This document shows positions 43,966 through 53,199 of a stretch of DNA of 64,000 nt, in pieces. Below the pieces are notes generated by a model that worked only from the letters and a program-made list of their open reading frames with translations, did not search any database and was not told where the DNA came from. The number at the start of each line of letters is the position of its first letter. The stretch's first letter is position 1. The translations under genes and the position numbers were made by a program. The DNA comes from Solimonas sp. (GTDB lineage Bacteria; Pseudomonadota; Gammaproteobacteria; Nevskiales; Nevskiaceae): NCBI GenBank assembly GCA_030149365.1, contig JASBRP010000011.1, forward strand, positions 145,463 through 209,462, written 5' to 3'.

Positions 43966-44991
43966 ATGAAGGATTCGGGGCAACTGCTCCAGATCATCCA
44001 TGTAGGGATGGTCAAGGCCGGGCTGGACGTGGACGCGATCTACCGCCAGCTGGGCTACCACGCCGAAAAGCTGCCCCTGCGCGAGATCCGGACCGAGCAC
44101 GCCCTGCAGACCCTGTTCTGGCAGGTGGTGGAGCAGGTCAGCGGCGACCAGGAGGTGGGCCTGCACCTCTGCCCGCACCTGCCGGTGTTCCACGGCGAGG
44201 TCCTGGAATACCTGATCTTCAGCAGCCAGACCCTGGGCGAGGGCGTGGGCCGCTCCCTGAAGTACCTGCGCCTGCTCAGCGACGCCATGAACCTGCGCAT
44301 CATCCAGGACGAGCAGGGCGCGCGGGCGGTGGTGCAGGGCGGCGCCCTGGACGCGCCGCAGCTGCGCCATACCGAAATCTGCGTGCTCTACGAGCTGATC
44401 GCCTTCTCCAAGTCGGTGACCGACCGCAATTTCGCCCCTCTGAAGGTGCGCCTGCGCTTTGACCGCCGCATCGACCAGGCCGACTACGAGAAGGTCTTCG
44501 GCTGCCCGGTGGAGTTCGGCGCCTCCGAGAGCGAGATCTGGTTCGACCCCCGCCTGCTGGCCTACCGCTCGCCGCGCTGGGACCCGGACCTGCTCAAGCT
44601 GCACGAGGAGCTGGCCGAGAAGCGCCTGTCCAACCTCAAGCGCCAGGACCTGATCGAGGGCATCCGCAAGGTGTTCTCCCAGCGCCTGGAACTGGACAAG
44701 TGCGACCTTGAGGACGTGGCCAAGGAGCTGGGCGTGCCGACGCGCCGCCTGCGCTTCGAGCTGTCCCGGGCCGGCACCAGCTTCAGCCAGGTGCTGGCCG
44801 ACTTCCGCTACGCCCTGGCGCGCAAGCTGCTGCGCTCCACCGACGAGCCGATCGAGAACATCGTCTACCTGACCGGCTTCTCCGAGCCCAGCACCTTCTA
44901 CCGCGCCTTCAAGCGCTGGTCCGGCATCACGCCGGTGCAGTACCGCGAGAGCCGTCGCCAGCGCATGAACCGGGCCGAGACGGCCGACTAG
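43966..44991 (+). CDS. AraC-family regulator 3
   Basis: A 341-residue regulator. The N-terminal effector domain (IIHVGMVKAGLDVDAIYRQL; HGEVLEYLIFSSQTLGEGV) is of the same broad type as the other two AraC proteins here but clearly more distant. The C-terminal HTH has LEDVAKELGVPTRRLRFELS and IENIVYLTGFSEPSTFYRAF. An AGGAG site lies upstream of MKDSGQLLQI at 43966. It is a single-gene unit, convergent with mlaA. No copy of the YTGKCC repeat precedes it, so it may control other targets. Confidence 0.88.
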   Translation: MKDSGQLLQIIHVGMVKAGLDVDAIYRQLGYHAEKLPLREIRTEHALQTLFWQVVEQVSGDQEVGLHLCPHLPVFHGEVLEYLIFSSQTLGEGVGRSLKYLRLLSDAMNLRIIQDEQGARAVVQGGALDAPQLRHTEICVLYELIAFSKSVTDRNFAPLKVRLRFDRRIDQADYEKVFGCPVEFGASESEIWFDPRLLAYRSPRWDPDLLKLHEELAEKRLSNLKRQDLIEGIRKVFSQRLELDKCDLEDVAKELGVPTRRLRFELSRAGTSFSQVLADFRYALARKLLRSTDEPIENIVYLTGFSEPSTFYRAFKRWSGITPVQYRESRRQRMNRAETAD

Positions 44992-45233
44992 AGGCCGTTT
45001 CCGGCCAGGGCGTCTGCCGCGGGGGTGACGCGCAGGCACGCCGTCGTGGCGTTGCCGTGACGTGATTCGTCAGGGATGCGGCGCGACTTCCTCTTGCGGT
45101 TTCCCGCAGGCAACCCCGAACCGTTCACCCCGAGTGCCGCGCAGCGGCGTATCGAGGGGCGCGCAATCCACGCTCATGCCCGATCGCACCGGCACCGCAG
45201 CCAGATGCTCCGGCCGGATCGAAAAGAGCGGCC

Positions 45234-45962
45234 TCAACCGCTCTTGCCGTCGCCCTCGTCCTCTTCGTCGTCGAAGTCGTCTTCCGGCGGCGGGTTGCCG
45301 TCGTAGACCAGGCTCTGGCGGCGCTGCAGGTAAAGGCCGCGGACGAAGACATACGGATCGAACTGCTGCTCCAGCAGGCTTTCGCTGCCCAGCAGGCCGC
45401 TGCGCAGGTCCACCAGGCGCACGCCCTGGTAGCCCAGTTCCGCGCGGTCATGCAGGTCGGCGTAGAGCAGGGGATTGGTGAAGTAGTCGCCGCCGCTGCC
45501 GACCAGGTCGCGGTTGGTGCTGGGGCCGAGGAAGGGCAGCATCAGGTACCAGCCCTGGCCCACGCCCCAGTGTCCCAGGGTCTGGCCGAAGTCCTCGTTG
45601 TTGCGCTCCAGGCCCACCATCGTCGCCGGGTCCAGGAAGCCGCCCAGGCCGAAGGTGGTGTTCATCAGGAAGCGCGTGGTGTCGAGGCCGGCGCGCTTGA
45701 ACTTGGCCTGCAACAGATCGTTGGCGATCACCCGGACGTAGATCAGGTTGTCCAGGAAATTGTGGATGCCGGTGCGGAATTCCGCCGGCGTGGCAGCGAC
45801 ATAGCCTTGCGCCAGGGGCTTGGCCACGTACTCGTCCACCTTCAGGTTGAAGGCGTAGACCTTGCGGTTGACCGGCTCCAGCGGGTCCTGCGGGTCGTAG
45901 CTGGGGCTGTGGGCGCAGCCCGCCAGCAGCAATCCTGCCATGGCAATCAGTTGGATACGCAT
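45234..45962 (-). CDS. mlaA: MlaA (VacJ), outer-membrane lipid asymmetry lipoprotein
   Basis: A 242-residue lipoprotein with signal MRIQLIAMAGLLLAGC (Cys16). Family blocks are DPLEPVNRKVYAFNLKVDEY, FRTGIHNFLDNLIYVRVIAN and FLGPSTNRDLVG. MlaA removes misplaced phospholipids from the outer leaflet and passes them to MlaC. The tail is strongly acidic (PPPEDDFDDEEDEGDGKSG). It is the last gene of mlaFEDCBA, 30 bases after mlaB. The 242-base gap to AraC regulator 3 holds nothing I recognise. Confidence 0.95.
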   Translation of the reverse strand: MRIQLIAMAGLLLAGCAHSPSYDPQDPLEPVNRKVYAFNLKVDEYVAKPLAQGYVAATPAEFRTGIHNFLDNLIYVRVIANDLLQAKFKRAGLDTTRFLMNTTFGLGGFLDPATMVGLERNNEDFGQTLGHWGVGQGWYLMLPFLGPSTNRDLVGSGGDYFTNPLLYADLHDRAELGYQGVRLVDLRSGLLGSESLLEQQFDPYVFVRGLYLQRRQSLVYDGNPPPEDDFDDEEDEGDGKSG

Positions 45963-45992
45963 CGCTCGGCCGCCCCCCGCGGCCCTACCACG

Positions 45993-46247
45993 TCACGCCA
46001 GCTTCAGCAGCGTGTCCACTTCGAAGAATGCCGCCAGGCGGCGCAGGCGTTCACCCGCGCCGCTGAAGGCCAGCGTGCGCTGCTGCCGCTGCGCACGCCG
46101 CTGTAATTCCACCAGGAAAGCCACCCCGGCGCTGTCCACTTCCTGCACGCCGGACAGGTCCAGGGTGCCGCTGGCGGCCAGCGCGTCGGCGCGGGACATC
46201 AGCCCTGGCACGCTGGCCAGATCCAGCCGCTGCGGCAGGCCGCTCAC
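45993..46247 (-). CDS. mlaB: MlaB, STAS-domain subunit of the Mla transporter
   Basis: An 84-residue STAS protein. GTLDLSGVQEVDSAGVAFLV has the conserved Asp-Ser-Ala-Gly loop, followed by FLVELQRRAQRQQRTLAFSG. MlaB binds MlaF in the cytoplasm and stabilises the ATPase. The ATG overlaps the mlaC stop by four bases. Length is somewhat short but normal for the family. Confidence 0.9.
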   Translation of the reverse strand: MSGLPQRLDLASVPGLMSRADALAASGTLDLSGVQEVDSAGVAFLVELQRRAQRQQRTLAFSGAGERLRRLAAFFEVDTLLKLA

Positions 46248-46885
46248 TTCTGCGCCGCGCCCGACTTCGGCGTATCGGTGCTGAACTGGCCGCCTTCCAT
46301 GCGCGTGATCAGGCTGTTCAGGTCGTTCTTCTTCAGCTCCGAGGTGAACTGGCCGCGGAAATTCTGCACCAGCGACAGGTTCTCGATGGTGATGTCGGCG
46401 ATCTTCCAGTCATCGCTGACCAGGCGCATCGAGAAGCCGATGCCCACCGGCGGCTTGCCGTTGCGCAGCAGGCTGGTGTTGACCGTGGCGTCGGTGGCGC
46501 CATCGGCCATGCGCACCGGCTTCCACTCCACCTTCACCGAGTCGTAGTTCTCGAGCATGGCGTCGGCGTAGGAGCGGATCAGCATGTTCTTGAAGGCCTC
46601 CTGGAAGCGCGTCTGCTGTTCCGGGGTGGCGGTCTTCCAGTTGCGCGCCAGCACGCTGCGCGCGATGTACGGCACGTCGAAGTGGGGGACGATCTTCTCG
46701 TCCACCATCTTGAAGTAGCTCGGCTTGTCGGCCTTGTACTTCACGTGGTTCTTGGCCAGCAGATCCTGGATCTCGGCCACGGCCGTCTTCAGCGTCTCGT
46801 CCGGCGCCTTGGGCGCGGCCACGGCCTGGGCCGCCAGGGCCAGGCCCAAGGCTGCGACGATACCGGTCATCCATTGCTTGATCAT
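46244..46885 (-). CDS. mlaC: MlaC, periplasmic phospholipid carrier
   Basis: A 213-residue exported protein. The signal peptide MIKQWMTGIVAALGLALAAQ ends near AVAAPK. Body motifs include VPYIARSVLARNWKTATPEQ, FQEAFKNMLIRSYADAMLEN and DWKIADITIENLSLVQNFRG, typical of MlaC/Ttg2D. It ferries phospholipid between MlaA and MlaFEDB. Six bases separate it from mlaD; it overlaps mlaB. Confidence 0.95.
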   Translation of the reverse strand: MIKQWMTGIVAALGLALAAQAVAAPKAPDETLKTAVAEIQDLLAKNHVKYKADKPSYFKMVDEKIVPHFDVPYIARSVLARNWKTATPEQQTRFQEAFKNMLIRSYADAMLENYDSVKVEWKPVRMADGATDATVNTSLLRNGKPPVGIGFSMRLVSDDWKIADITIENLSLVQNFRGQFTSELKKNDLNSLITRMEGGQFSTDTPKSGAAQK

Positions 46886-46891
46886 GACTGC

Positions 46892-47386
46892 TTACTCCTG
46901 CTTCTGTGCCGCGTTGCCCGCGTCATTGCTGCGCGACGCCATGTTGGTGAGGAACTGCCCGATCAGGTTCTCCAGAACCAGCGCGGACTGGGTCGACTTG
47001 ATGCGGCTGCCTTCCTTCAGGACCTCCTCGGCGCCGCCGATCTCCAGGCCGATGTACTGCTCGCCGAGCAGGCCCGCCGTCAGGATCTTGGCCGAGCTGT
47101 CTTCCGGCAGCGTGCTGTAGGCCTTGCTGATCACCAGCGTGGCCACTGCCTCGAAGGTGTTCGGGTCGATCGCGATGCCCTGCACCCGGCCGACCTTGAC
47201 GCCCGCGAGCGTCACCGCCGAACCCGCCTTCAGGCCGCCGATGTTCTCGAACTCCGCCGTGACGCGGTAGACATCGCTGCTGCCGACCGTGTCCAGACTG
47301 GCCACGCGGAAGGTGAGGACGAACACCGCGGCCACGCCGAGGCAGACGAACAGCCCAACCAGTATTTCCAGCGCTCTCGATTGCAT
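46892..47386 (-). CDS. mlaD: MlaD, MCE-domain membrane protein
   Basis: A 164-residue protein with an N-terminal anchor (LEILVGLFVCLGVAAVFVLT) and one MCE domain (VTAEFENIGGLKAGSAVTLA, GVKVGRVQGIAID, LLGEQYIGLEIGG). MlaD forms the hexameric ring on MlaE. The C-terminus (LENLIGQFLTNMASRSND) is the pore helix. It starts 30 bases after mlaE. Confidence 0.95.
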   Translation of the reverse strand: MQSRALEILVGLFVCLGVAAVFVLTFRVASLDTVGSSDVYRVTAEFENIGGLKAGSAVTLAGVKVGRVQGIAIDPNTFEAVATLVISKAYSTLPEDSSAKILTAGLLGEQYIGLEIGGAEEVLKEGSRIKSTQSALVLENLIGQFLTNMASRSNDAGNAAQKQE

Positions 47387-47416
47387 GTCTTGTGCTCTAA
47401 CGTATTCGGGGACGGT

Positions 47417-48184
47417 TTAACGGAACATGAACGCCGTCAAAACGAAGTCCAGGGCCAGGATCGCCAGGGAGGACACCACCACCGTGCCGGTGGTGGCGCG
47501 CGAGACGCCTTCGGACGTGGGGGCGGCATGGTAGCCCTGGTATACCGCGATCCAGCTGACCGTGAAGCCGAAGACCCCGGCCTTGATCAGCATCTGCTGG
47601 ATGTCGGCGATCTCGGTGCTGGCGCGGATCTGCGACCAATAGCTGCCGGCGTCCACGCCCAGCAGCTCCACGCCGATCGCATGGCCGCCGGCGATGCCGA
47701 TCGCCATCACGCAGAAGATCGCCGTCAGCAGCGGCACGGCGATCACGCCGGCCACGAAGCGCGGCGCGATCACGCGCTTGATCGGGTCGGTGGCCATCAT
47801 CTCCATGGCGGAGAGCTGGTCGGTGGCCTTCATCAGGCCGATCTCGGCCGCCAGGGCCGAGCCGGCACGGCCGGCGAACAGCAGGGCGGTGACCACCGGG
47901 CCCAGCTCGCGGATGATCGACAGCGTCACCAGCACGCCCAGCGAATCCTCGGCGCCGAAGCGCACCAGGGTGCGGTAGCCCTGCAGCGCCAGCACCATGC
48001 CGATGAAGCTGCCGGAAATGACGATGATGATCAGCGACAGCGCGCCGACCATGTAGAGCTGCTGGATCACCAGGCGCGGACGCGCCAGCGCCGCGGGCAC
48101 GCCGCCGAGGATGCCGAGCAGGAAGTACTGCGCACGCCCCAGGCCGGCAAGGAAGCTGGCGATGATCTCGATGGCGGCACTCAC
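47417..48184 (-). CDS. mlaE: MlaE, permease of the Mla ABC transporter
   Basis: A 255-residue membrane permease with five or six hydrophobic segments and the family motif [20 protein letters not shown], then [20 protein letters not shown]. It starts with GTG whose last two bases share the mlaF TGA stop (GTGA), implying tight coupling. MlaE with MlaF, MlaD and MlaB forms the inner-membrane complex. A much longer open frame upstream in the same phase is antisense-free but out of frame with mlaF and is not coding. Confidence 0.94.
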   Translation of the reverse strand: MSAAIEIIASFLAGLGRAQYFLLGILGGVPAALARPRLVIQQLYMVGALSLIIIVISGSFIGMVLALQGYRTLVRFGAEDSLGVLVTLSIIRELGPVVTALLFAGRAGSALAAEIGLMKATDQLSAMEMMATDPIKRVIAPRFVAGVIAVPLLTAIFCVMAIGIAGGHAIGVELLGVDAGSYWSQIRASTEIADIQQMLIKAGVFGFTVSWIAVYQGYHAAPTSEGVSRATTGTVVVSSLAILALDFVLTAFMFR

Positions 48185-49005
48185 TTCGCGGTCCCCATCA
48201 GGTCGGCCAGATAGTCGGGGGCCTTGGCGTGGAAGCTCACCGGGCCGTCGTCGGCGCCGGTCAGGAACTGCTGCACCCAGGGCGAGGCATGGTTGCGCAG
48301 CTCGGCCGGCGTGCCGTGCGCGGCGATCTTGCCGTCGGCGATCACGTAGGCCTGGTCGGCGATCGACAGCACCTCGGTGATGTCGTGCGACACCACGATG
48401 GAGGTCAGGCCCAGCGCGTCGTTGAGCGTGCGGATCAGGCGCATCAGCACGCCCATGGTGATCGGGTCCTGGCCGGCGAAAGGCTCGTCGTACATGACCA
48501 TTTCCGGGTCCAGCGCCAGCGCCCGGGCCAGCGCCACGCGCCGTGCCATGCCGCCGGACAGCTGTGACACCCACAGGTCGCGGGCGCCGCGCAGGCCCAC
48601 GGCCTGCAGCTTCATCAGCACCAGGTCGCGGATGATCGATTCCGGCAGCTTGGTGTGCTCGCGCAGCGGGTAGGCGACGTTGTCGAAGACGTTCAGGTCG
48701 GTCAGCAGCGCGCCGTTCTGGAACAGCATGCCCATGCGCTTGCGCAGCGCGTAGAGGTCGCGCCGCTTGAGCTGGTGCACATCCACGCCATCGAAGGCCA
48801 CGGTGCCGGCGCCAGGATGCCACTGGCCGCCGATCAGGCGCAGCAGCGTGGTCTTGCCGGTGCCCGAGGGCCCCATGATGGCAGTGACCTTGCCGCGCGG
48901 GATATCGACGTCGATGCCGTCATAGATCACGCGGCTGCCGTAGCCAAAGGACAGGCCACGCACGCGTACCAGCACATCGTCCGCTTGTGGGGTGGGGGTC
49001 GTCAT
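48181..49005 (-). CDS. mlaF: MlaF, ATPase of the Mla ABC transporter
   Basis: A 274-residue ABC ATPase. It has Walker [16 protein letters not shown], the signature [20 protein letters not shown], Walker [17 protein letters not shown] and H-loop [11 protein letters not shown]. It drives phospholipid transport to keep outer-membrane asymmetry. It is the first gene of mlaFEDCBA, which probably starts in the 119-base gap after lipB. The C-terminus extends beyond the ATPase core ([17 protein letters not shown]), as in other MlaF, where it contacts the neighbour subunit. Confidence 0.96.
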   Translation of the reverse strand: MTTPTPQADDVLVRVRGLSFGYGSRVIYDGIDVDIPRGKVTAIMGPSGTGKTTLLRLIGGQWHPGAGTVAFDGVDVHQLKRRDLYALRKRMGMLFQNGALLTDLNVFDNVAYPLREHTKLPESIIRDLVLMKLQAVGLRGARDLWVSQLSGGMARRVALARALALDPEMVMYDEPFAGQDPITMGVLMRLIRTLNDALGLTSIVVSHDITEVLSIADQAYVIADGKIAAHGTPAELRNHASPWVQQFLTGADDGPVSFHAKAPDYLADLMGTAK

Positions 49006-49124
49006 ATTTGTTCTTGGATGCCATCACCGCCGTTCGGTTCACGGCCGTGACGGCATTGCGATGGGGCCATTTTAGCCCAGACCGGGTAGGCCGGGCCGGC
49101 GGAACGGACCTGCGTCACACCCCT

Positions 49125-49748
49125 CTATGGGGGGGAAAGCCGCCGATGCAAGTGCTTCTCGAGCTCGGCTGCCACCACGGACAAGTCCGCCGGCCCGCCC
49201 AGTTCACGCACCTGGACCATGCGCAAACCCTGGTAGCCACAGGGATTGATGCGCGAAAACGGCTCCAGGTCCATGTCCACGTTGAGCGACAGGCCGTGGT
49301 AGCTGCAGCCCTGGCGTACGCGCAGGCCCAGGGAGGCGATCTTGGCCCCGTCCACGTACACGCCCGGAGCCTGGGGGTCGGCATTGGCGGCGATGCCGTA
49401 GGCCGCCAGGGTATCGACCAGGGATTGCTCGATCCGCGTCACCAGCGGGCGGATCGAATAGCCCAGCCGGCGCAGGTCCATCAGCAAATAGACCACGATC
49501 TGCCCCGGCCCGTGGTAGGTCACCTGGCCACCGCGGTCCGACTGCACCACCGGGATATCCCCCGGCATCAGCAGGTGTTCCGGCTTGCCGGCCTGCCCCT
49601 GGGTGAATACCGGATCATGCTCCAGGAACCACAGCTCGTCCGGCGTCTCCGGCCCGCGCGTGTCGGTAAAGGCGCGCTGCTCCTCGAACACCTCCGCGTA
49701 ATCGCGGCGGCCGAGCTGGCGGACGATCAGCGCGGGAGGGGTATTCAT
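49125..49748 (-). CDS. lipB: LipB, octanoyltransferase
   Basis: A 207-residue enzyme. It has the catalytic Lys in [19 protein letters not shown] and catalytic Cys in [15 protein letters not shown], plus [20 protein letters not shown]. It transfers octanoyl from acyl carrier protein to lipoyl domains, the first step of lipoate assembly. lipA is not in view. It is downstream of dacA, separated by nested-palindrome element F1, a gene order common in gammaproteobacteria. Confidence 0.96.
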   Translation of the reverse strand: MNTPPALIVRQLGRRDYAEVFEEQRAFTDTRGPETPDELWFLEHDPVFTQGQAGKPEHLLMPGDIPVVQSDRGGQVTYHGPGQIVVYLLMDLRRLGYSIRPLVTRIEQSLVDTLAAYGIAANADPQAPGVYVDGAKIASLGLRVRQGCSYHGLSLNVDMDLEPFSRINPCGYQGLRMVQVRELGGPADLSVVAAELEKHLHRRLSPP

Positions 49749-49770
49749 GACCAGGCCTTACCCAACTTTC

Positions 49771-49892
49771 CGAAAATGCGGAGAAGCCGTAGCGAACGGC
49801 CCGAGGTTGCAGCGAGGAGCGGAGCCGTACTGAAGTACGGCGAGCACCGGAGATGCAAGATCGGGCCGTGCAGTAGGCTCATCCGTATTTTC
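49771..49892. repeat. Nested palindrome element F1 at the 3' end of dacA
   Basis: Outer arms GAAAATGCGGAGAAGCCGTA and TAGGCTCATCCGTATTTTC, middle arms CGGCCCGAGGTTGCA and TGCAAGATCGGGCCG, and the inner hairpin GCCGTACTGAAGTACGGC. It runs from the dacA stop codon towards lipB. A related element is at 51105-51230. Confidence 0.8.
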
Positions 49893-51024
49893 AGGCGAAC
49901 CACAGACGGATCGTGTCGATCAGGCGGCGCCAGAAGCCGCCCTTCTCCACCGCCTGCAGCGCCACCAGCGGCTCGGTGCGCAGCAGCTTGCCATCCAGCG
50001 TCAGCGTCAGCGTGCCCAGCTTCTGGCCGGCGGCGAACGGCGCAACGGCCTCGCCCTCCTGCTGCCAGCTGGCCTGCACGCGCGCGGCTTCACCGCGCGG
50101 CAGCGTGATGGCCACCGGCTTGAGCGTGCCCACCTGGACCTCGGCGGCGGCGCCCTTCCAGACCTTGACCGTGCCGGCGGGCTTGGTCGGGCCCAGCAGC
50201 TGGGCGCTCTCGAAGAAGCGGAAGCCCCAGTTCAGCAGTTCCAGGCTGGCCTGCTCGCGGTAGGCCCAGCTCTTGGTGCCCATCACCGCCGCGATCAGGC
50301 GGCGGCCGTCGCGCTGCGCCGAGGACAGCAGGCAATAGCCGGCTTCCGAGGTATGGCCGGTCTTGATGCCGTCCACGCTCGGGTCCTTCTTCAGCAGCAG
50401 GTTGCGGTTGGGCTGCTTGATGCCGTTGTAGGTGTAGTCCGGCAGCGCAAACCACTTGTACTCCTCCGGGAAGTTCTGGATCAGCGAGCGGCCCAGCAGC
50501 GTCAGGTCATGCGCGGTGCTGTAGTGCTGCGCGTCCGGCATGCCGGGAGCATTGGTGAAGTGGGTGTTCTTCATGCCCAGCTTGGCGGCCTGCTGGTTCA
50601 TCAGCTCGGCGAAGGCGTCCTCGCTGCCGGCGACGTGCTCGGCCAGCACCACGCTGGCGTCGTTGCCGGACTGCGTGATGATGCCGTGCAGCAGCTCCTC
50701 CAGGCCCACGCGCGTGCCCACCTGCACGAACATGCGCGACTCCGAGGAGTCGATACCCTGGCGCCAGGCCTTCTCGCTGACGAAGGCCGTGTCCTGCAGC
50801 TTCATGCGGCCCTGGCGGACCTCCTCCAGCACCACGTAGGCCGTCATCACCTTGGTGATGCTGGCCGGCCCCACGCGCTGGTCCGCGTTGCTGGCCGCCA
50901 GCAACTCGCCGCTGTCGTAGTCCAGCAGCGCAAAGCTGCTCGCCTCCAGCGCCGGCGGCGCCGGAATGGCCGCATGCAGGGACAGGGACAGGAACATCAG
51001 GGGCAGGGCGAGCAGGTGTTTCAT
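49891..51024 (-). CDS. dacA: D-alanyl-D-alanine carboxypeptidase (PBP5/6 family)
   Basis: A 377-residue penicillin-binding protein. The signal peptide MKHLLALPLMFLSLSLHA is followed by SxxK Ser55-Lys58 (GPASITKVM), SxN Ser119-Asn121 (QSGNDAS) and KTG Lys221 (DGIKTGHTSEAGY). The C-terminal amphipathic helix (WRRLIDTIRLWFA) anchors it to the inner membrane. It trims pentapeptides of peptidoglycan. A longer frame to 51054 adds ten residues before the signal and is less likely. Confidence 0.95.
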   Translation of the reverse strand: MKHLLALPLMFLSLSLHAAIPAPPALEASSFALLDYDSGELLAASNADQRVGPASITKVMTAYVVLEEVRQGRMKLQDTAFVSEKAWRQGIDSSESRMFVQVGTRVGLEELLHGIITQSGNDASVVLAEHVAGSEDAFAELMNQQAAKLGMKNTHFTNAPGMPDAQHYSTAHDLTLLGRSLIQNFPEEYKWFALPDYTYNGIKQPNRNLLLKKDPSVDGIKTGHTSEAGYCLLSSAQRDGRRLIAAVMGTKSWAYREQASLELLNWGFRFFESAQLLGPTKPAGTVKVWKGAAAEVQVGTLKPVAITLPRGEAARVQASWQQEGEAVAPFAAGQKLGTLTLTLDGKLLRTEPLVALQAVEKGGFWRRLIDTIRLWFA

Positions 51025-51104
51025 GGTCTTCTGGTCTTTGAAACGAACATTCATATTTTACCGCGATGCAGCAAGCTTGGGGGTCTTATCCCCTCGAGCC
51101 ATCA

Positions 51105-51230
51105 GAGGGAGATGGAGAGGCCGTAGCGAGCAAGCCCGCGCCTGTGGCTGCGACGCACAGCCGTACATCAGTACGGCGAGCATCGCGGGCGCAGGCCCGG
51201 GCTGCACAGTAGGCCTATCCATTTCCCTCA
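51105..51230. repeat. Nested palindrome element F2 at the 3' end of rlpA
   Basis: The same plan as F1: outer arms GAGGGAGATGGAGAGGCCGT and TAGGCCTATCCATTTCCCTC, middle arms AGCCCGCGCCTG and CAGGCCCGGGCT, and the inner hairpin GCCGTACATCAGTACGGC. Its right edge coincides with the rlpA stop codon. Confidence 0.8.
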
Positions 51231-52187
51231 GTGGAGCATCCATTCGGCGGAGTATCCCGCCCCCCGCAACCGTCGCCGCAGGTCCGCCGCGCTGGCCTCG
51301 TCACGGAAGGGGCCGCTCACCACGCGATGCAGGGTCTCGCCGCCGAGGTCGGTGGTGATCACCGTGACGCCGGCAAAGCCCTTGCCTTGCAGTTCCTCGC
51401 GCAGGGCCACGGCGTTGATAGGGTCGATGAAGCTGGCCACCTGCAGCCAGCCCTGCGCGGTCGCCGGGGCGGAGCGGACCTCGGCCCGCGGCAGGGGCGC
51501 CACGGTTGTCTCCGGCGGTGCTGCAAGGGCGACCGCCGGCGGTGGGCTGTCGGCGGTCACCACCTCGATCTCCACCTCCACCGCACCGTGGTTGATGAGC
51601 TCGAGCTTGGCCGCCGCCGCGTACGACAGGTCGATGATGCGGCCCTTGTGGAACGGCCCGCGGTCGTTGACGCGCACCACCGTGGTCTTGCCGTTGGTCA
51701 GGTTGGTGACGCGCACGTAGCTCGGCAGCGGCAGGGTCTTGTGCGCCGCCGTCATCTTGAACATGTCGTAGAGCTCGCCGTTGGCGGTCTTGCGGCCATG
51801 GAACTTCTTGCCGTACCAGGAGGCGTGCCCACGCTCGCGGAAGCTGCTGCCGACCTGGCCCATGGTGCGGTAGGTCTTGCCGAACACCTGGTATTCCGGC
51901 GAATTGCCGGAGCGGCTGCGCGGCTCGTCCAGGGGCACGGCGTCTGGCGTCAGCTCGATCCCCTCGGGAATCTCCTCCGGTGCGGGGCCGCGGTCCCGCT
52001 CGCTCAGGGGCGCCGGGCCGGGGACGTAATCCGGCGTCAGGCCTGGGGTCCGGGAGACCTTCGGCACGATCTGCTGCGGCGAAATCGGCACCCGCTTCGG
52101 CGCCTTGCGTTCCGGCGCCGGGGGCGCCGTGACGCAGGCCGCCAGCAGGCTGCAGAGCAGGGCGACGCCTGCCGCGCGCAGCCTCAC
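51228..52187 (-). CDS. rlpA: RlpA, septal-ring lytic transglycosylase-like lipoprotein
   Basis: A 319-residue lipoprotein. The signal MRLRAAGVALLCSLLAAC gives Cys18. The double-psi barrel has GHASWYGKKFHGRKTANGE, YDMFKMTAAHKTLPLPSYVR and VRVNDRGPFHKGRIIDLSYA, with the conserved catalytic Asp and His. A C-terminal SPOR domain (GWLQVASFIDPINAVALREE) binds denuded glycans. It starts with GTG, overlapping the mltB stop (GTGA). It fits the usual mltB-rlpA-dacA order. Confidence 0.95.
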   Translation of the reverse strand: MRLRAAGVALLCSLLAACVTAPPAPERKAPKRVPISPQQIVPKVSRTPGLTPDYVPGPAPLSERDRGPAPEEIPEGIELTPDAVPLDEPRSRSGNSPEYQVFGKTYRTMGQVGSSFRERGHASWYGKKFHGRKTANGELYDMFKMTAAHKTLPLPSYVRVTNLTNGKTTVVRVNDRGPFHKGRIIDLSYAAAAKLELINHGAVEVEIEVVTADSPPPAVALAAPPETTVAPLPRAEVRSAPATAQGWLQVASFIDPINAVALREELQGKGFAGVTVITTDLGGETLHRVVSGPFRDEASAADLRRRLRGAGYSAEWMLH

Positions 52188-53191
52188 CTGGCCTCCGCCG
52201 CCAGCTGTTGCTGGATGCGCTGCGCCAGCTGCGACACGGCCATGGCGTAGAAGGTGCGCGGGTTGTAGGTCATCACGGTGTAGAAGTTGTGCAGCGCCAG
52301 CCAGTATTCCTGGCTGCCGTCGTCCAGCGGCAACTGGATGATGCCGACCGGCGTATCCGGCGGCAGGTTCACGTCGATGGCGATGAAGCCCGCGCGCAGC
52401 AGGGCGCCGGCGTTATAGGCGGTGACCTTGCCGTTGACCTCCGTGCCCGCCGGCAGCGGTGCCAGCAGGCGGGCGGGGATGATCAGCGGCTCGCCGCGCT
52501 GCCAGGCCTGGGTCGGGCGGTAGCGCATGAAGTAATGGCCGATGGAGCCGATCGCGTCCGGCAGTGTCCACAGATCGCGGCCGCCGCTGCCGTCATAGTC
52601 CAGGCTCAGGCGGCGGTAGTTGCTGGGCATGAACTGCGCCGCGCCCATGGCGCCGGCATAGGAGCCCTTCATCGCCACCGGGTCCATGCGGAAGTCGCGG
52701 CAGAACACGAAGAAATGCTCCAGCTCGCTGGAGAAGAACACCGAGCGCGTCGGATGCTCGAAGCCCTGCGTGGCCAGCGCGTCGAGCACGCGGATGTTGC
52801 CGGTGATGCGGCCGTAGCGGGTCTCGATGCCGAGGATCGCCGCGATCACCGCAGGCGGCACGCCGAACTCCTCCTCGGCGCGGTCCAGGAACGGCTGCTG
52901 GTCGCGCAGCAGCGCGACCCCGCCGTCGATGCGGCTCTTGTCGATGCGCGCGGAATAGCGCGTCCAGGTCTCGGTGCGCTCCGGCGCCTTCTGTTCCATC
53001 TCCACCAGCTGTGGCAGGCGCTGCGCCTGCACCAGTGCGGCCTTCACCGACTCCAGCTCGGCGGCGCTGAAGCCGTGTTCCTGCTTCAGGCGTTCCAGCA
53101 GCGTGGCGGCCTTGGGGTGGTTGCTGTAGTCAGCGGATGCGGCGGCGGTGCACAGCAGCAGCAAGGGGGCCAGCGCGAGGGGGAGGCGCAT
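52184..53191 (-). CDS. mltB: MltB-type lytic murein transglycosylase
   Basis: A 335-residue exported enzyme. The signal MRLPLALAPLLLLCTAAASA lacks a proper lipobox, so it is probably soluble in the periplasm. The catalytic Glu lies in AILGIETRYGRITGN, followed by GSYAGAMGAAQFMPSNYRRL and YNAGALLRAGF, the family 3 transglycosylase pattern. It cleaves peptidoglycan glycan strands. It lies eight bases after rodA and overlaps rlpA. A very long open frame continues upstream in this phase but covers rodA and mrdA and is not coding. Confidence 0.93.
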   Translation of the reverse strand: MRLPLALAPLLLLCTAAASADYSNHPKAATLLERLKQEHGFSAAELESVKAALVQAQRLPQLVEMEQKAPERTETWTRYSARIDKSRIDGGVALLRDQQPFLDRAEEEFGVPPAVIAAILGIETRYGRITGNIRVLDALATQGFEHPTRSVFFSSELEHFFVFCRDFRMDPVAMKGSYAGAMGAAQFMPSNYRRLSLDYDGSGGRDLWTLPDAIGSIGHYFMRYRPTQAWQRGEPLIIPARLLAPLPAGTEVNGKVTAYNAGALLRAGFIAIDVNLPPDTPVGIIQLPLDDGSQEYWLALHNFYTVMTYNPRTFYAMAVSQLAQRIQQQLAAEAR

Positions 53192-53199
53192 GCAGGTCC

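Noticed and set aside
44992..45233. Possible small genes between AraC regulator 3 and mlaA
   Set aside because: Open frames here are Arg/Pro-rich shadows running into mlaA; the gap lies between convergent genes and no start signals were seen.
47417..48823. Apparent 468-residue protein ending in MlaE
   Set aside because: The first part is an out-of-frame reading of mlaF. MlaE starts at the GTG overlapping the mlaF stop.
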